Source: Trema orientale
Taxonomy: Eukaryota; Streptophyta; Magnoliopsida; Rosales; Cannabaceae
NCBI GenBank assembly: GCA_002914845.1
Contig: JXTC01000356.1
Span: forward strand, 4,626 to 68,625
Reading direction: 5' to 3'
DNA: 64,000 nucleotides
Shown here: piece after piece, positions 23,733-35,380 of the stretch
Position numbering within the stretch: position 1 is the stretch's first letter
Layout: each line of letters starts with the position of its first letter
Notes under the pieces: generated by a model
The model's database searches: none
The model's input: only the letters and a program-made list of their open reading frames with translations
What the model was told of the DNA's origin: nothing
Position numbers and translations under genes: made by a program

Positions 23733-25586
23733 ATGACCAATGAGAGAGGTAAGCTTCTTCTGGGTCTATGAAATTTGTTCTCTATATATATTCTGGCCTT
23801 CAGTTTTTGGAGTTATGCTCTGTGTTTTTTCTGTTGGATTGGAAAATTTGTGAGATTTCTATCTACCTGGCTGGTGTGAGTATGCATATGTGTATAAATA
23901 TTATACTTTTCTGGTAGTGGGATTTGTAGCTTGCAGCATATATGACTTCCTTTCCTTGATAGTTCATAGCCTTTTTTCTTCTTTTTTACATAATAAGCAA
24001 ATTTGAAATGTGGTTCTCTGGAATGGCAAGACTATCTATCAGATGAAACACAATTAGTCTTTTGGAGATTTATACTTTTTTTCTTCTTTGGATATATATT
24101 TAGGAAGTGGGTTATAATTTGTGTGTGATAAGATCCAAAGATTTTTAAGTAGGCAGAAGGCAAGGGCTGGCTGCATGAGCATGACATAAATGTTGTCATC
24201 GAAAGCTGTAAAGTGTAAACAATAGATTTTGGCCAGAGAGCCAAGCAATTCAAATCTCGAAGCAGTATCATTTCCTTCATTACTTCATACGCGTCATTTT
24301 TACTGTCCTTTCTAGAGAAATTGATTACACTAAAAGTCAATGGAGACTACAATCATTTTGTTTTTTATTTAATTTTTTTGGGCTAAATTTCCTGACAAGA
24401 GTATCTGAATTAACCGACCATTAATTAAGGACTGATTATTTTATTTTCCGGATCTGTACCGATGAAAATTGTAAATGCTTTCACTAGGAATCAGAATTTG
24501 TTGGGAGTCATAGGATAGATTTGGGGAATGGAAGATCTAAATCATGTGAGTATAGTGGTCCATTCCACACGAGTGTTCAAAATGATTCCATCCATATTGT
24601 AAAATCTCTCTGTCTAAGATTCTAACCAAGAACACTCATCCATTACATTAAGCAAAGTCATTAGACTGTCAGTTTCGTTTCCAAATTTTCTACATGTAGA
24701 GAATGGTAAAAGGATAAACGTGTGCTTTGATCATACAAACAAAGGCTTCTCATTCATTTTTCTTCTTTCTGTTGTTGATTTCACATTAACATAATGCTAG
24801 TAATGAAGATTTTGATTGACTAAGTATCGACGGCTAATCAGAATTGTGGCTTTACCAGGACCAGGAGATCCCCAGTGGATGGCCGCTTGGGCTAGAGATT
24901 ATGAACGTGAGACTACAAGTCATAGGCAGCTCACCATCGGCTGCAGTAGAACGCTACTCCTTACATGCACCCTCTGATAGTTTCTCTTCATTTTCATCCT
25001 CCAACCTTGACACAGAGGTAATTCTAGCTACGTTTATCTCATTCCTGCTCTTCATCCACATATCTGTTATCTGTCACAAAGGCTTTATTTCTCTGACATA
25101 ACGCTTACTAAGTTGAACTGCGTATGGCTAGTGTTCACTTCAGTTAGGAAAGGCCGCATCTACCATAGTGAAATCTAGTGCATTGGTTTGGACCAATGTA
25201 GGAAGCAATCAAAAACATGTCTTTTTGTGCTATTTTCTTTTTTACTTTCATTCCTTTCACTTGAACAGCTTTGACTCTCTCTTCCACTCTTGATGCATTT
25301 TTCGTTATAACAATCAAATCCGCAGTCAACAGCATCCTTCTTCCAAGACCACAGTGTGTCACTAGGCCGGCTAATTGGGATCAGGCCAGGTGATAGAGGA
25401 CGCCTTTACTTCCCGAATCCAATCCGCTTCGAAGAACATGGCAGAGTATCAAGAAGGGGTCCACAGCCTGATGTCTCAAAGGGCCATGAAGTCGATCTGT
25501 GTGGGGGAATATGCATACCACTATTGGTTTGTGCTTTGGTGAAGATAAACAAAAGCAAGAGTAAGGAAAAGAGCCAGGGAGAGTAA
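23733..25586 (+). CDS. Uncharacterised conserved plant protein, 150 aa, three coding exons
   Basis: Model: exons 23733-23748, 24842-25017 and 25326-25586, total 453 nt. The first coding exon is only 16 nt (ATG, four codons, one base) and ends at a good donor (GAGAG|GTAAGC). The second starts after AATCAG and the third after CCGCAG, and the phases fit. The protein starts MTNERELWLYQDQEIPSGWP and continues with GLEIMNVRL. It has a serine-rich middle, then SLGRLIGIRPGDRGRLYFP, a basic patch, a cysteine-containing hydrophobic segment (LCGGICIPLLVCALVKI) and a charged end. I know the WPLGLE-type N-terminus as a conserved plant pattern without an assigned function. The small first exon is the least certain part; an additional leader exon is possible. 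An open frame of 102 codons inside intron 1 on the other strand has no support. Confidence 0.68.
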
Positions 25587-26745
25587 TAAGAAAGAGTGGA
25601 GAGTAATAAGAAACTTCCATACCTTGTTGTGTCAGTTTCTTTTACATTTGTTCATCTACTCAATAGATGAGTTATTCATTGTAATTGACATTGGACTTGG
25701 AGAGCAATTTCTCAGCTTGTTCTTCTTTTCCAAATGGCTTGGTTATTCCTATCTGATTCTCACAATGTGATAAGATTTTGCCAAAGGAAAGGGAAGAAAA
25801 ATAATGATTCATTCATTTTTGAAAATGTTTAGAACAGTGAAGCTTCAAACTTTTTCTTCTCCGAGGCAAGGATATACATATTTGTATATATTATTTGTTC
25901 CTAAAAGGCTTTGTTGAAAACCAAGACATGGGATTTTTCTTTGTTTGTTTGTTTGTTCGTCCATTTATTATTTTATTGTTTTTCCTTCTTTCAATCCTTA
26001 CTGGGAGGTGGGTGTTGGCTAATATGCATATATATATATATATATGTAAGGGAATAAAAAACAGAAATAAGAGAAGATCCCAGGAAAGAAAAAGACATGG
26101 CTTATTAGCGGCATATGCTTTTTGAGTATACTAATCAAACAAAATGCTTCTATTTTGTTGGGTAAAAAAGATAATTGAAACAAAAAGAACACCAAATGCC
26201 TTTTCAAGCTAACATCATCCTGACCTTCAATATTTTATTCCTTTAAAAAAGTCATAATATCTTAATTGATAAAACTAGAATTCTTCCTGTTAGAAAGAGC
26301 AAAGAAAATATTATACTAAATTAATCCTTTGGAAAAAAAAAAAAACGGAGGAAAAAATATATTCTTTTAAATGAAAATATAAATTGGCATATGAAATTGT
26401 TGGACACTATTTTTTAATCAGGAGAGATATTAGCTAGGCCACAGAATCACTTATAAAAATGGCATATTCAGCAAAAGCATACACTAAATATTATAAGATT
26501 TTTTTTGAATAAAATTATTATAACATTTTCATACTTAAAAAAATAAAAAATAAAAACAGTGAAAAAAAAAATCCTCTTTTGATACGACGTAGTTTTGAAC
26601 GGACCATTACCCGTTACATACATATACCACATATACACGCATCGCTCTCGTACGAGCGTATACACACAAGTCCGAACTCCAACAGCCCAAAACCCCTCGA
26701 GCACCCTCACATCAGACCGATCCTAAAACCCTGAAACCATCAGAA
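25587..26745. other. Intergenic region between the 150-aa gene and NFD6
   Basis: It holds the 3' UTR of the upstream gene and the promoter of NFD6. A TA microsatellite lies near 26030-26045. The last 100 bases are GC-richer and contain the NFD6 leader. No further gene is seen. Confidence 0.5.
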
Positions 26746-29422
26746 ATGTCGTCGTTCGCCGCCGCCAGGTCCGTCCTCCGATCCGCTGCCGCCACCGCCA
26801 GTAGAGCCTCCGTGGGCTCGAGGCTCGCGGGCGGAGCCAGGGCCAAAGCAGCGCCTTCGCCGTTTTGCATCCCCAAACAAAACCAAAATTGCCTCTCTCG
26901 TCGCACGTTCAGGTAATACATTCATCCATACATACAAGTACACTCATACATACATCTATATATATGTGTGTGTGTGTATATATATATAGCTTACTATTGT
27001 GGTTTGGTGGAAAGGTCGACTGTGGGGATGAGCCGCTGCGTGGAAACGTTGCTTCCTTATCACACCGCCACGGCCTCTGCGTTGCTCACTTCCATGATCT
27101 CCGTCTCCCGCCGCACCTACGGTTGGACCCCTGAAGGTCTTTCCTTTTCTTCTTCCTTTTTTTTTTTAATATTTTTCATGAATTTTTGAAATAGAACTTC
27201 GCAATTCGTTATGGGTAATTGTTGAATTTCTTTAACAGTTTGGCGTTTGAATTGGTCTATTTGGACTCTATATTGATGAATTAGGTGTTGTTAGAGTAAT
27301 TTATGCTCAATTAGTGAGAGTTGGACTCGCTATGTTATTGTTAATGGAGGCTGCAAAGTTAGCAAAGACGTGGCTTTTGCTTTGTGGCATGTTTTGAAAT
27401 TTGCAATTGGTCCTGCTTTAGCTGTATCAAGGACTTAAGATATAATTTTTTCGTCAATTCGTATGATTAAGTAAGAATCTTTGCTCATTATTATGGATGG
27501 ATTATGGTCCTTTAGCGGTTCATTAGTTCATTGGTTTGGTACTTGCCACCTTGGTTATCATATTTGTCACCAGTTAATATGAAACCACTAAACTTAGAGT
27601 AGACTATTCCAGATGAGATAGTTAAGAAAAATCGGTAAAATCGGTTTGGAATGGTAGCAAATAAACTTTTTTTTTGAAAAAAAAAAGAAACAGATCGAAA
27701 AATACATGAACAGAGGACAGTCGTTCCTCTAAAGAAGCATAAGAAATAATTGGCCATTAACTGAATATTAACTTATTCCTCAGCTTAAATTTGGTAGGAC
27801 TTGGACCACCCTGACCCTGTAATGATTTCCATTTTTGCTGTATCTCCCCTATGTATCTATATCTTGAGAAATTAAGGTTTGTGTGAATTTGGATGTCAAA
27901 TATGTAATCAATAAGAATTATTGGGAATCCTGATAACGATCAAGACCTTTTCAATTACCTAAGGTTTTTTTTTTTTTTATAAGAAGTGTGACAAAAGGGA
28001 CTTTTTTTATAAACTCAGAGAAATTTTAGTTGTTGGCTATGCCTATAATTGGGCACATAATCTCTTCAGTAGACTAGATGAGATGACCAGCTTTCTAAGA
28101 TCAACACAGTCGTGCATATATTTTGGTCTTTCATTGTCACATAAAAATATACCATAGTTTCCTTTTAGAACACTGTTATACAAGTTATGGTTTTCTTTTT
28201 GGTTCTTTAAATTTTCATTAGTATTTATGATAGCATAATCACACAAGAATAATACTGTTTTGTTGTATTCACTCAGATTGCAATGATGATGTATGATGAA
28301 AGAATGGTCGAGCAAAGTTATATGTACTTGCGCCCTAGAACAAGGTGGTGAAAAAACATTCCAATCATTATAGAAGTTTTAAGGAACTAAAATTGTACAT
28401 AGGATTTGTGAATGGATTTCCACAACTTTTGGGTCTACTAATGTGGATTACTATGGTGGTTGTTTTCCTTGTTTATTATTTCTGTAATTGCATTACTTGC
28501 ATTTTGGTGTTATTTGAACCGATGTTTTCATGTTTCTTGCCTCTGAAGAATACAGCTTCTAGTCATTGTTTCTTCTGATGAAATTGTTTTGAAATGTAGT
28601 CGTGGTCACCATCTTCAAACAATAATTTTGAAAATATCAGCAAGGCAATGATAAGTTTTAGAACAACGGGTGTCAACTTTAGGAAAGTGAACAAAATAAG
28701 TACATGTATAGAGTTGATTGAGAGTCGCTTTATCACATTCAATGTAGATCACTGATGCAGAACATGTGTAGGAGCAATTTAGGCCTAGTATAAGACCAAA
28801 GAACGATGTGTTCAAGTGGTATGGGAATTACAAATGGCTTTTCTGTCGATAGTGAGATGATTGTTTCTTGTAAAGTGAATATTTCTAATGTAGACAACAT
28901 TTTCTACATTTTGGTGGAAGTGATGTTTTCTACATCTTGCTAATACTTGGCCACTTTTGGTATCAAGTTTCGTAGGTAATGGTCATGCTCTCATACTGGG
29001 GTTTGCTGACTACTGAGATATGCTTTGAAGATTATTCTAACTGGCTTCTATATTTTGTTGAAGAGGCTACCTTGAAGATGAATTTGATTATTTCAATAGT
29101 TGCCATCCTTTTGTTTTTTGTTTTTTCTTTGACAATGGCTCTTCTTTTGTTTAGGGCTGTGAGGATTGCTCATTAGCTCAAGCTGTGGGGATTTGCCATG
29201 TTGCCATTCTGTTTGATGCTCTTTAAAGTGTCGCTTGTAGACTTATATTATTTGTTTAAAACTAGCAATAAGCGATGAAAATGGAAAATAATGCTCCCCT
29301 CTTCTGCTTCTGAATATAGTCTTAATTTTCTTAATTGGAGAAAATGTTGAATTTAAATAATATTGTGTAAAAATTTATTTGTTTTGTTTTTTTTTTTCCC
29401 CTCTTGCATTGTAGATGGATGA
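26746..29422 (+). CDS. NFD6: NUCLEAR FUSION DEFECTIVE 6-like mitochondrial protein, about 97 aa
   Basis: Exon 1 (26746-26912) encodes an alanine- and arginine-rich targeting peptide ([20 protein letters not shown]) followed by AAPSPF. Exon 2 (27015-27136) starts after GGAAAG and encodes [27 protein letters not shown] and [13 protein letters not shown], the signature of the NFD6 family. The junction phase (2+1) keeps the frame. Family knowledge: NFD6 is a small mitochondrial protein needed for polar nuclei fusion in the Arabidopsis female gametophyte. The last few codons are unsettled. The donor at 27137 could join a strong acceptor at 29414, giving a stop three codons later (29422), or the acceptor at 29154 (stop 29162). 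If the intron is retained, about 18 extra residues follow. The body of the protein is secure. Confidence 0.85.
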
Positions 29423-29825
29423 TTGTTCTAATGGGATGCGGTGCATTGATGGTACTTTTCACGGATTGATTTCGGACTTTGTAAGAGTTGCTTGAGGCAG
29501 TCATAGTATCTGAAGCTAAAAAATTCAAAATGAATTGGTTTCTTTTCTTTCTTTTTTTGTCTTAGCTTTTGAGACAGCAGGGCCTCTTCATGGATTATTC
29601 AAAATTTTGTAAAATACTAAATCCTTATTTTCAGGATGAATTTTTATTATTTATAATAATAAGCTATGAATCTTCATGTCAGATTCCTTGTGTCCTATCA
29701 CCCTTCAATGTAGATATGTATAACTATAAACCGTTGACTTGATATACTGAAATATGAAAGATATGATCAATTTTGATCGTAGTTAATGATTCTTTTCTTC
29801 TCATTATTACCTTTAAAGTATTAAT

Positions 29826-29826
29826 A

Positions 29827-29869
<43 letters not shown>
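29826..29869. repeat. GA dinucleotide microsatellite
   Basis: A GA run of about 44 bases with one interruption. Confidence 0.95.
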
Positions 29870-29871
<2 letters not shown>

Positions 29872-30188
29872 GCTTTTTATTTTGTGCTCGAGTGAGATCT
29901 GACCCACGTGTGGCTTGGGGTTCCAGTTATGTGATGTGTGCGGAGCTGGCTCAAACTGGAGTCCAACAGCTTTGTCGAAAGAAAGCGTTTAATAAAAAAA
30001 AATTGGTTTATATTTCTGGAAAACATGAAGCTTAAATATCATTGGTCCTCCTGAGTCCTGAATAAATGTACAATTTTGTGAAACTGAACCGTGTTTAATC
30101 TATGGACTTGCCCAATTCCGACCACCAAATCTCATCTAAAAATAAAATTAAATTAAAAAGACATAAAAGGGAGGAGGCAGGCGACAGC

Positions 30189-30278
30189 AACATGTATGTT
30201 CTCTCCCCCAAAAAAAATAAAAATAAAAATAAAAAATAAAAAATAAAAAATAAAAAATAAAAAACATGTATGCTCTCT
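30189..30278. repeat. A-rich (AAAAAT)n tract flanked by 15-16 bp direct repeats
   Basis: ACATGTATGTTCTCT at 30190 and ACATGTATGCTCTCT at 30264 bracket CCCCC plus a tract of AAAAAT-type repeats. This layout is what a very short retroposed 3' tail with its target-site duplication would leave, although replication slippage is an alternative. Confidence 0.6.
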
Positions 30279-30778
30279 GGCGTTTACAGCACGTCAGCTG
30301 TCTTATTATTGACCACACATTATTACCCCTTTTTTCCTCCTCTCTCTCTCTCTCTGATGAAATCGTCATTTTTGAGGATTCAAGGAAGCTCCCTTCTTTC
30401 AAGCGGAAAAAAAGAAAAAAAGGAAGCTCCCATCTTCCTCCTCCTTAGTTTAGTCTTCTTCTATTAAGAAAAAGTCAAATTTAGGAGACAACAGAATTTC
30501 TTTTTAAAAAAAAAGTCCAAAAAATTCTAAAAAAATATTTATATCTCAAAAACAATACGCATCCTTTCTTTTTTCCATATCTGAAGCTTTCTTCTTCTTC
30601 TTCTTCTTCTTCTTTTATTGTTATTATTTGAAAAAAAGAGAATCTGTAAAATAACTGAACTGATCAATCTTGAAAAATAAAAAGTGGTAAATTTATTAGT
30701 GGAAAGAGAATATTACTTACAATCGAATATAAAAAAAAAAAGGAGGTGGTGTTTGATTCATCTGATTCCATCTTGGAA

Positions 30779-33705
30779 ATGGACTCCGATTTCTGGACCT
30801 CTCGCCTGGCTGCCGCCAAACGCCAATACGCGTTGCAGCATCACCATCAGAGCTCCCATTTAGGTCCGTATTTATATATCTATACATGTGTGTGTATATA
30901 TATATGTATGAATTCTGTATCTGTAAAAGATCGTATCTTGAATTTGAATCTGATTCTTTTATGTGCTTGATTAGATCGGTTGAGCTTAGATGATTTAGAG
31001 GTGGAAGACGATGTCCGACCCGAGTTCCCCTGCCCCTATTGTTACGAAGACTTTGACATCGCCTCCCTCTGTTCGCATCTCGAAGACGACCACTCCTGCG
31101 AATCCAAAGTCACCGTACTTCTCTTCTTTTTCTTTTTCATTTTTTTTTTCATTTTTTGGGTTTCAGTCATTTATGCATATAATATTGTGGTGCTTGATTT
31201 TGCTGCTGAGGTAAAAATAAATGGGTAATTAGCAAAATTGATGAATTATTGAATTTTCTTCAAAGCCACTGCCTTTAGGGGTGTTTTTTCCTCAACACCA
31301 TAATTGAAAACAGAAAAATTAAAAAAAAGTAATAATTAGTTGCTTTTAATTGGATTTTTTTTCTTTTGTTTTGGGGGGTCTAAAACTCGAAACAAAAATG
31401 AGAAGACTGTTTCAAAATTATAAATTCTGTCACATTGTTGAGACTGGTCATGGATATGATCACCACCACCTCCTTGACATTTATGTTGAGGAGATAGAGC
31501 ACTATGAAGTATGAAGCTTCCTTTGTTTGTTATGATTTTTAGGTGTTGTCCTTCTCCTTGCATAGGTAGCGACCTACGAGGATGTTCATGGCTCATGAGT
31601 CGGTAAACGGAATCCGTCATTGTTTTCGCTTTAATAAGTTAACACTGAATAGCAATTAGCGTACCAAGAGGTTTGGGTTTTGGGTTGGGATTATCATTTT
31701 GTGATTAAGTTCCATAGTTTCTGCGTGGAATCATCCCAATGGCTCTCCCAGAGACATGGATTTCTCGATGAATGTTGTTACTCTGATTTTCTTCTATACA
31801 TTTTTAAACCTTTCCATGGGATGCTTATTGTTTTTTATTCTCAGGGTATTAAATATTTTCCTTTTATCGTTTCAATGACGAAACAAAGGACATCTTGTTT
31901 TTGCTATTTACTATTACCGTGGACTCTCAATCTTGAGAGTTGAGAATGTGAACCAGTGCCAAGTTGCAACTATCTTCCATGAGAAGAGAGTCTCATATTG
32001 CGTTTTAATTTTTGATGCAGGTTTGTCCGGTATGCTCCGTTAGAGTTTCAAGGGATATGTTTAGTCATATCACTTTGCAACATGCTCACTTGTTCAAGAT
32101 ATCCTTTTAAGTTCAAATTATTGATCCGTGTATTTTTCGTGAAAATATATTGAAAATATTGTTTTCGGTAATACCTGACTGAATATCTTATATACAGTTT
32201 TATTCTCTTAGGTTTTTCTTTAACTGAAAATTACTTGCAAAGACGTCGAAGGCTACGAAGAGTTGCCATTCCTAACAGTCAAGCACTGTCTCTTCTTGGC
32301 CGGGATCTTCGTGAAGCTCATTTGCAGGTGCTTTTAGGAGGTGCTGGCTATCGATCAAACAATGCTAGTGCTTCTAACGTAGCCACTCATGATCCAATCC
32401 TATCGTCTCTTATTTTGAATTTCCCTGCGTCTGAAGCAGAAGAAATTTCAAAGTCTGTAGTTGCCAACACTGATGACATTTCTGTGAAGAAAGCTGCGCC
32501 AGCTCATATTTGGAAATCAAGGTACTGTTCTAGATCTCTTATTTGAGCTAGACCATCAACTGACTACTCAATCCATTGGTTTCAGCTTGTTTGTTTATTA
32601 ACTTGCTGTAGGAAACTTTAAAGAAAGAAACCTTTCTCAGAACTGACATATAAAAATGACTCTCTCCTAAGCCTTTTGAAAATATAGGGGAATCCTAACT
32701 AACTACACCTTGGTTTCTCACAATACAAGTTTGTGTTTTGTGCATTTTAGAGAAAATTATGTTAAATATCAGCATGAACCACAGTCATGCCATATGGAGT
32801 AGCCACTGTAAAAATTCTGGTCTGTTCCAAGCAAAACAAAAGCTCGAGTAAGAGAGAAGAGAGGGAGAGAAGGGGGGGTGGAATTCCTGCACGTGCTTCT
32901 TTTCAAACTTCTATAGGAAATAGATATTACTTAAATTTGTTGGCCCAAATAGATAATACCTGATTATGAGTGCTAATTCGGTTCTTGACTTGGGGTTGAT
33001 GTCAGTTTTCTGGAAATCAACCATTTTTCGGTAAAAAAAGACATTAAAAAAGTCTTACACTTTGAGACGTTTTAGAGACCTAATGAGGAGCACCCTTTTC
33101 TCTTCTCTTTGGGTTACATATGTTTTCCCTAGAAGAGTAGAATTAATGTTGGAAGTACTATGTTGTGTTGGATTTAGCATGTACAAAGCCTATATAATGT
33201 CATTAGACCCTTTTTACACTCTTCAATATTTTCTCCTTTTTTTTTCCATGGTAGTCATTAATGGGGTAGGGGTACCCCTGCCCATGGCGGGGAATGCCTG
33301 AACCCGCCCTGCCTCCTTAAACAGGGAAATGGGACAGGTAGGGTTTCCCTGTAGGCCTGGGGCACTATAGCTATACACGCCCTAAATCTGCATTTTTTCA
33401 TTCCTAGTTACAAATTACCAAGTAAAAAAATCCCGAACCAATCAGAACTTAATGGTTTGAAGAGTCACTAGCGCCTATTTAATACAATGCATCCCCAAGC
33501 TTCTCAAAAAGCTTGCAAACAGAGGTGGGGAAAAAAAAAAAAAAGAATCACAATAATAAGTCTTTTGAATCTGAAACTTAACTGTCTCTCTTGCAGTTTT
33601 GATCCTTCCTTGAGTTATGAAGAACGGGAGAAAAGGATGAAACAAGCGGCAGGGAGAGCTGGTTTTGTGCAAGATCTGTTTCTCACAACACTGTTAGGAG
33701 ACTAA
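30779..33705 (+). CDS. DEHYDRATION-INDUCED 19 (Di19) family zinc-finger protein, 232 aa
   Basis: Five exons: 30779-30863, 30975-31114, 32021-32098, 32235-32521 and 33597-33705 (699 nt). The protein starts MDSDFWTSRLAAAKRQYALQ. It has two Di19-type C2H2 fingers: C48, C51, H63, H68 and C77, C80, H91, H96. A basic stretch follows (LQRRRRLRRVA, residues 102-112), which could be a nuclear localisation signal. The Di19 C-terminal domain begins ALSLLGRDLREAHLQVLLGG and ends EEREKRMKQAAGRAGFVQDL. Di19 proteins are nuclear regulators of drought, salt and ABA responses and are targets of calcium-dependent kinases. The third intron has AT-AC ends. The upstream GTG-led extension to 30746 is not used; the ATG at 30779 matches the family start. 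Which Di19 paralogue this is cannot be told here. Confidence 0.93.
32099..32234 (+). other. AT-AC (U12-type) intron of the Di19 gene
   Basis: The 136-bp intron starts ATATCCTTTT, the U12 AT-AC donor consensus, and ends in AC (32233-32234). A branch-site match TTCTTTAAC (32216-32224) differs from TTCCTTAAC at one base, and its branch A at 32223 lies 11 bases before the intron end, within the narrow U12 range. No GT donor near 32098 keeps the frame, and joining 32098 to 32235 reads LFK|LQRRRR, the position of the conserved QR-rich part in the Di19 family. Confidence 0.9.
33255..33365. mobile_element. GC-rich transposon-like fragment in the last Di19 intron
   Basis: An island with GGGGTAGGGGTACCCCTGCC, GGCGGGG, CCCGCCCTGCC and GGGACAGGTAGGG lies in an otherwise AT-rich intron. 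Such alternating GGGG/CCCGCC phrases are common in decayed plant hAT-type elements. No ends or target duplication were identified, so this is a tentative call. Confidence 0.4.
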
Positions 33706-34574
33706 TGGTAGTAGTAATGCTCTTAAATAATGAAAAAACAAGTTATTCAAAGTACTTATAAGGGATACTTCTGGGTGGGGATTCAATGGGTTGTACATTG
33801 TAAGACAACCCAAGGCATGCCCGGTTATGAGTAATGCAGCATTGAAGCACTAAAAGAGTGCCCCATAGATAATTTCCCATCCCCTTTTACCACCTCCCCT
33901 TCCAACCATCGTGTACTACATTCTGAACAAACAATGATCTTTGAGTTTGCGGGAAACTTCATTCAGCCATGTTGTTAAGTTAATACCTCAAAACTTAAAA
34001 TGCTTCTTCTACAGTTGTACTGGTTGGCAAGTTGTGGAAAATGAAGCCGTTGCGTCTCCATTTTGGTCCCTTAGGCATAAATTCTTAATTGATTCAACTC
34101 ATTCAGGATTTTTTTTGTTCTGCTTTTTGCTGTTTTTGGACTGATTTGGCATAAAGTTTATGATATGGTCGGCCAGCAATAATTGAGTCTAATAGTTTCA
34201 CAATCATTATTAGAGGAGTTATAATGCTAATAATGAACCAGTGTTGGATAATATAGTATGTCTCAGTCGGTGATTTTTGTTGGTGGCCGCGGTAGGTGCC
34301 CTTGCGTTTAAAATGTTTTTAAGGATAATACAGATTACAGACCATGATTGTGGTCCATAAGCGAATAAGAATTGACCTCCACCCCACTAACCTACTAGTA
34401 ATGCGATTCCTTCCCCTAACAGCGTCAGTTAAAAATGTAAATCAATGTTCTTTCACCAATTAGTAGGGGCAGGGCTGAATTGCCGAATTGACTTCAAAAG
34501 ATGTGAAAGGATAAACTTGTGTTTTAAGAAGCTGACAGAGTAACGAAGTAACATAACAAGCACAATGTCATGGT

Positions 34575-34980
34575 CATCACATAGGTGTTATAAGACCCAG
34601 TTAAAAATAACATCAATCACCATTAGAAACCAAAAAAGCTCGAAGATGGGGTAAGGACTTACGTATCACTTAAAAAGATAAAATAAAATAAAATAAAGAA
34701 GAAGGTAATAACCATGTCTATCATTGTTTATCTGAAGTAACATCATTCTACGTGTGTGCTTATGTGCATTTTTATTGAAAATGTAGATCAATCACTTTAG
34801 GATTAGGTGTTATGAGGCCAAGTTAAAAATAACATCAATCAACGTTAGAAACGAAATAAGCTAGAAGATGGGTAAGGACCTATTTAACACCCCCCAAAAA
34901 AAAAAGGTAAAAACGTTGTCTGTTGCTATTTATCTGAAGTAACAATATAATACGTGTGTGCTCATGTATATTTTTATTTT
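34575..34980. repeat. Diverged tandem duplication, unit about 200 bp
   Basis: GTTAAAAATAACATCAATCA occurs near 34600 and again near 34822. Each copy is followed by TTAGAAAC, AAGATGGG.TAAGGAC, TATCTGAAGTAACA and ACGTGTGTGCT in the same order. The copies differ by many substitutions and indels. Confidence 0.75.
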
Positions 34981-35340
34981 TGTTGTTACTAATGTGGATA
35001 GCCTGAGAGGTTTTAATCCTCAATTCTATAGGCAAATTTGATTAAAATTCAAGTGTTGATCCAAAACAGAGATCCTAAGATCCTAAATTATAATGTTCCT
35101 ATATTTATTTAACTTTTTGACGGAAGCCTACGAGTTTTTGAAAGCATCAAGTATGAGTGTATTTACTCGATCCCTAAAATCTAATCCGAAGGAGGTTTTG
35201 ACATTTCCAAGAACCTGAAGGTTTTTCATTATAACATGACAAAATATAAAAATAGTTGTTCATCTTTGCAACGAAATAAAAAGGCATTGAATTATTCAAA
35301 GAATCAAGTATAATTGAGTTGAAAATATATTAAATGAACT

Positions 35341-35342
<2 letters not shown>

Positions 35343-35379
<37 letters not shown>
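35343..35379. repeat. CT dinucleotide microsatellite
   Basis: A CT run of about 37 bases. Confidence 0.95.

Positions 35380-35380
<1 letters not shown>

Larger units (their letters stand above)
29423..30778. other. Intergenic region between NFD6 and Di19
   Basis: It contains a GA microsatellite, an A-rich tract flanked by short direct repeats, and the Di19 promoter and leader. The leader region includes a CTT run near 30591-30615. No other gene is supported. Confidence 0.5.

Noticed and set aside
24032-24340. Minus-strand frame of 102 codons
   Set aside because: It lies in intron 1 of the 150-aa gene and shows no domain or composition signal.
30746-30778. N-terminal extension of Di19 from an upstream GTG
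   Set aside because: The family start MDSD coincides with the ATG at 30779; the extension has no ATG.
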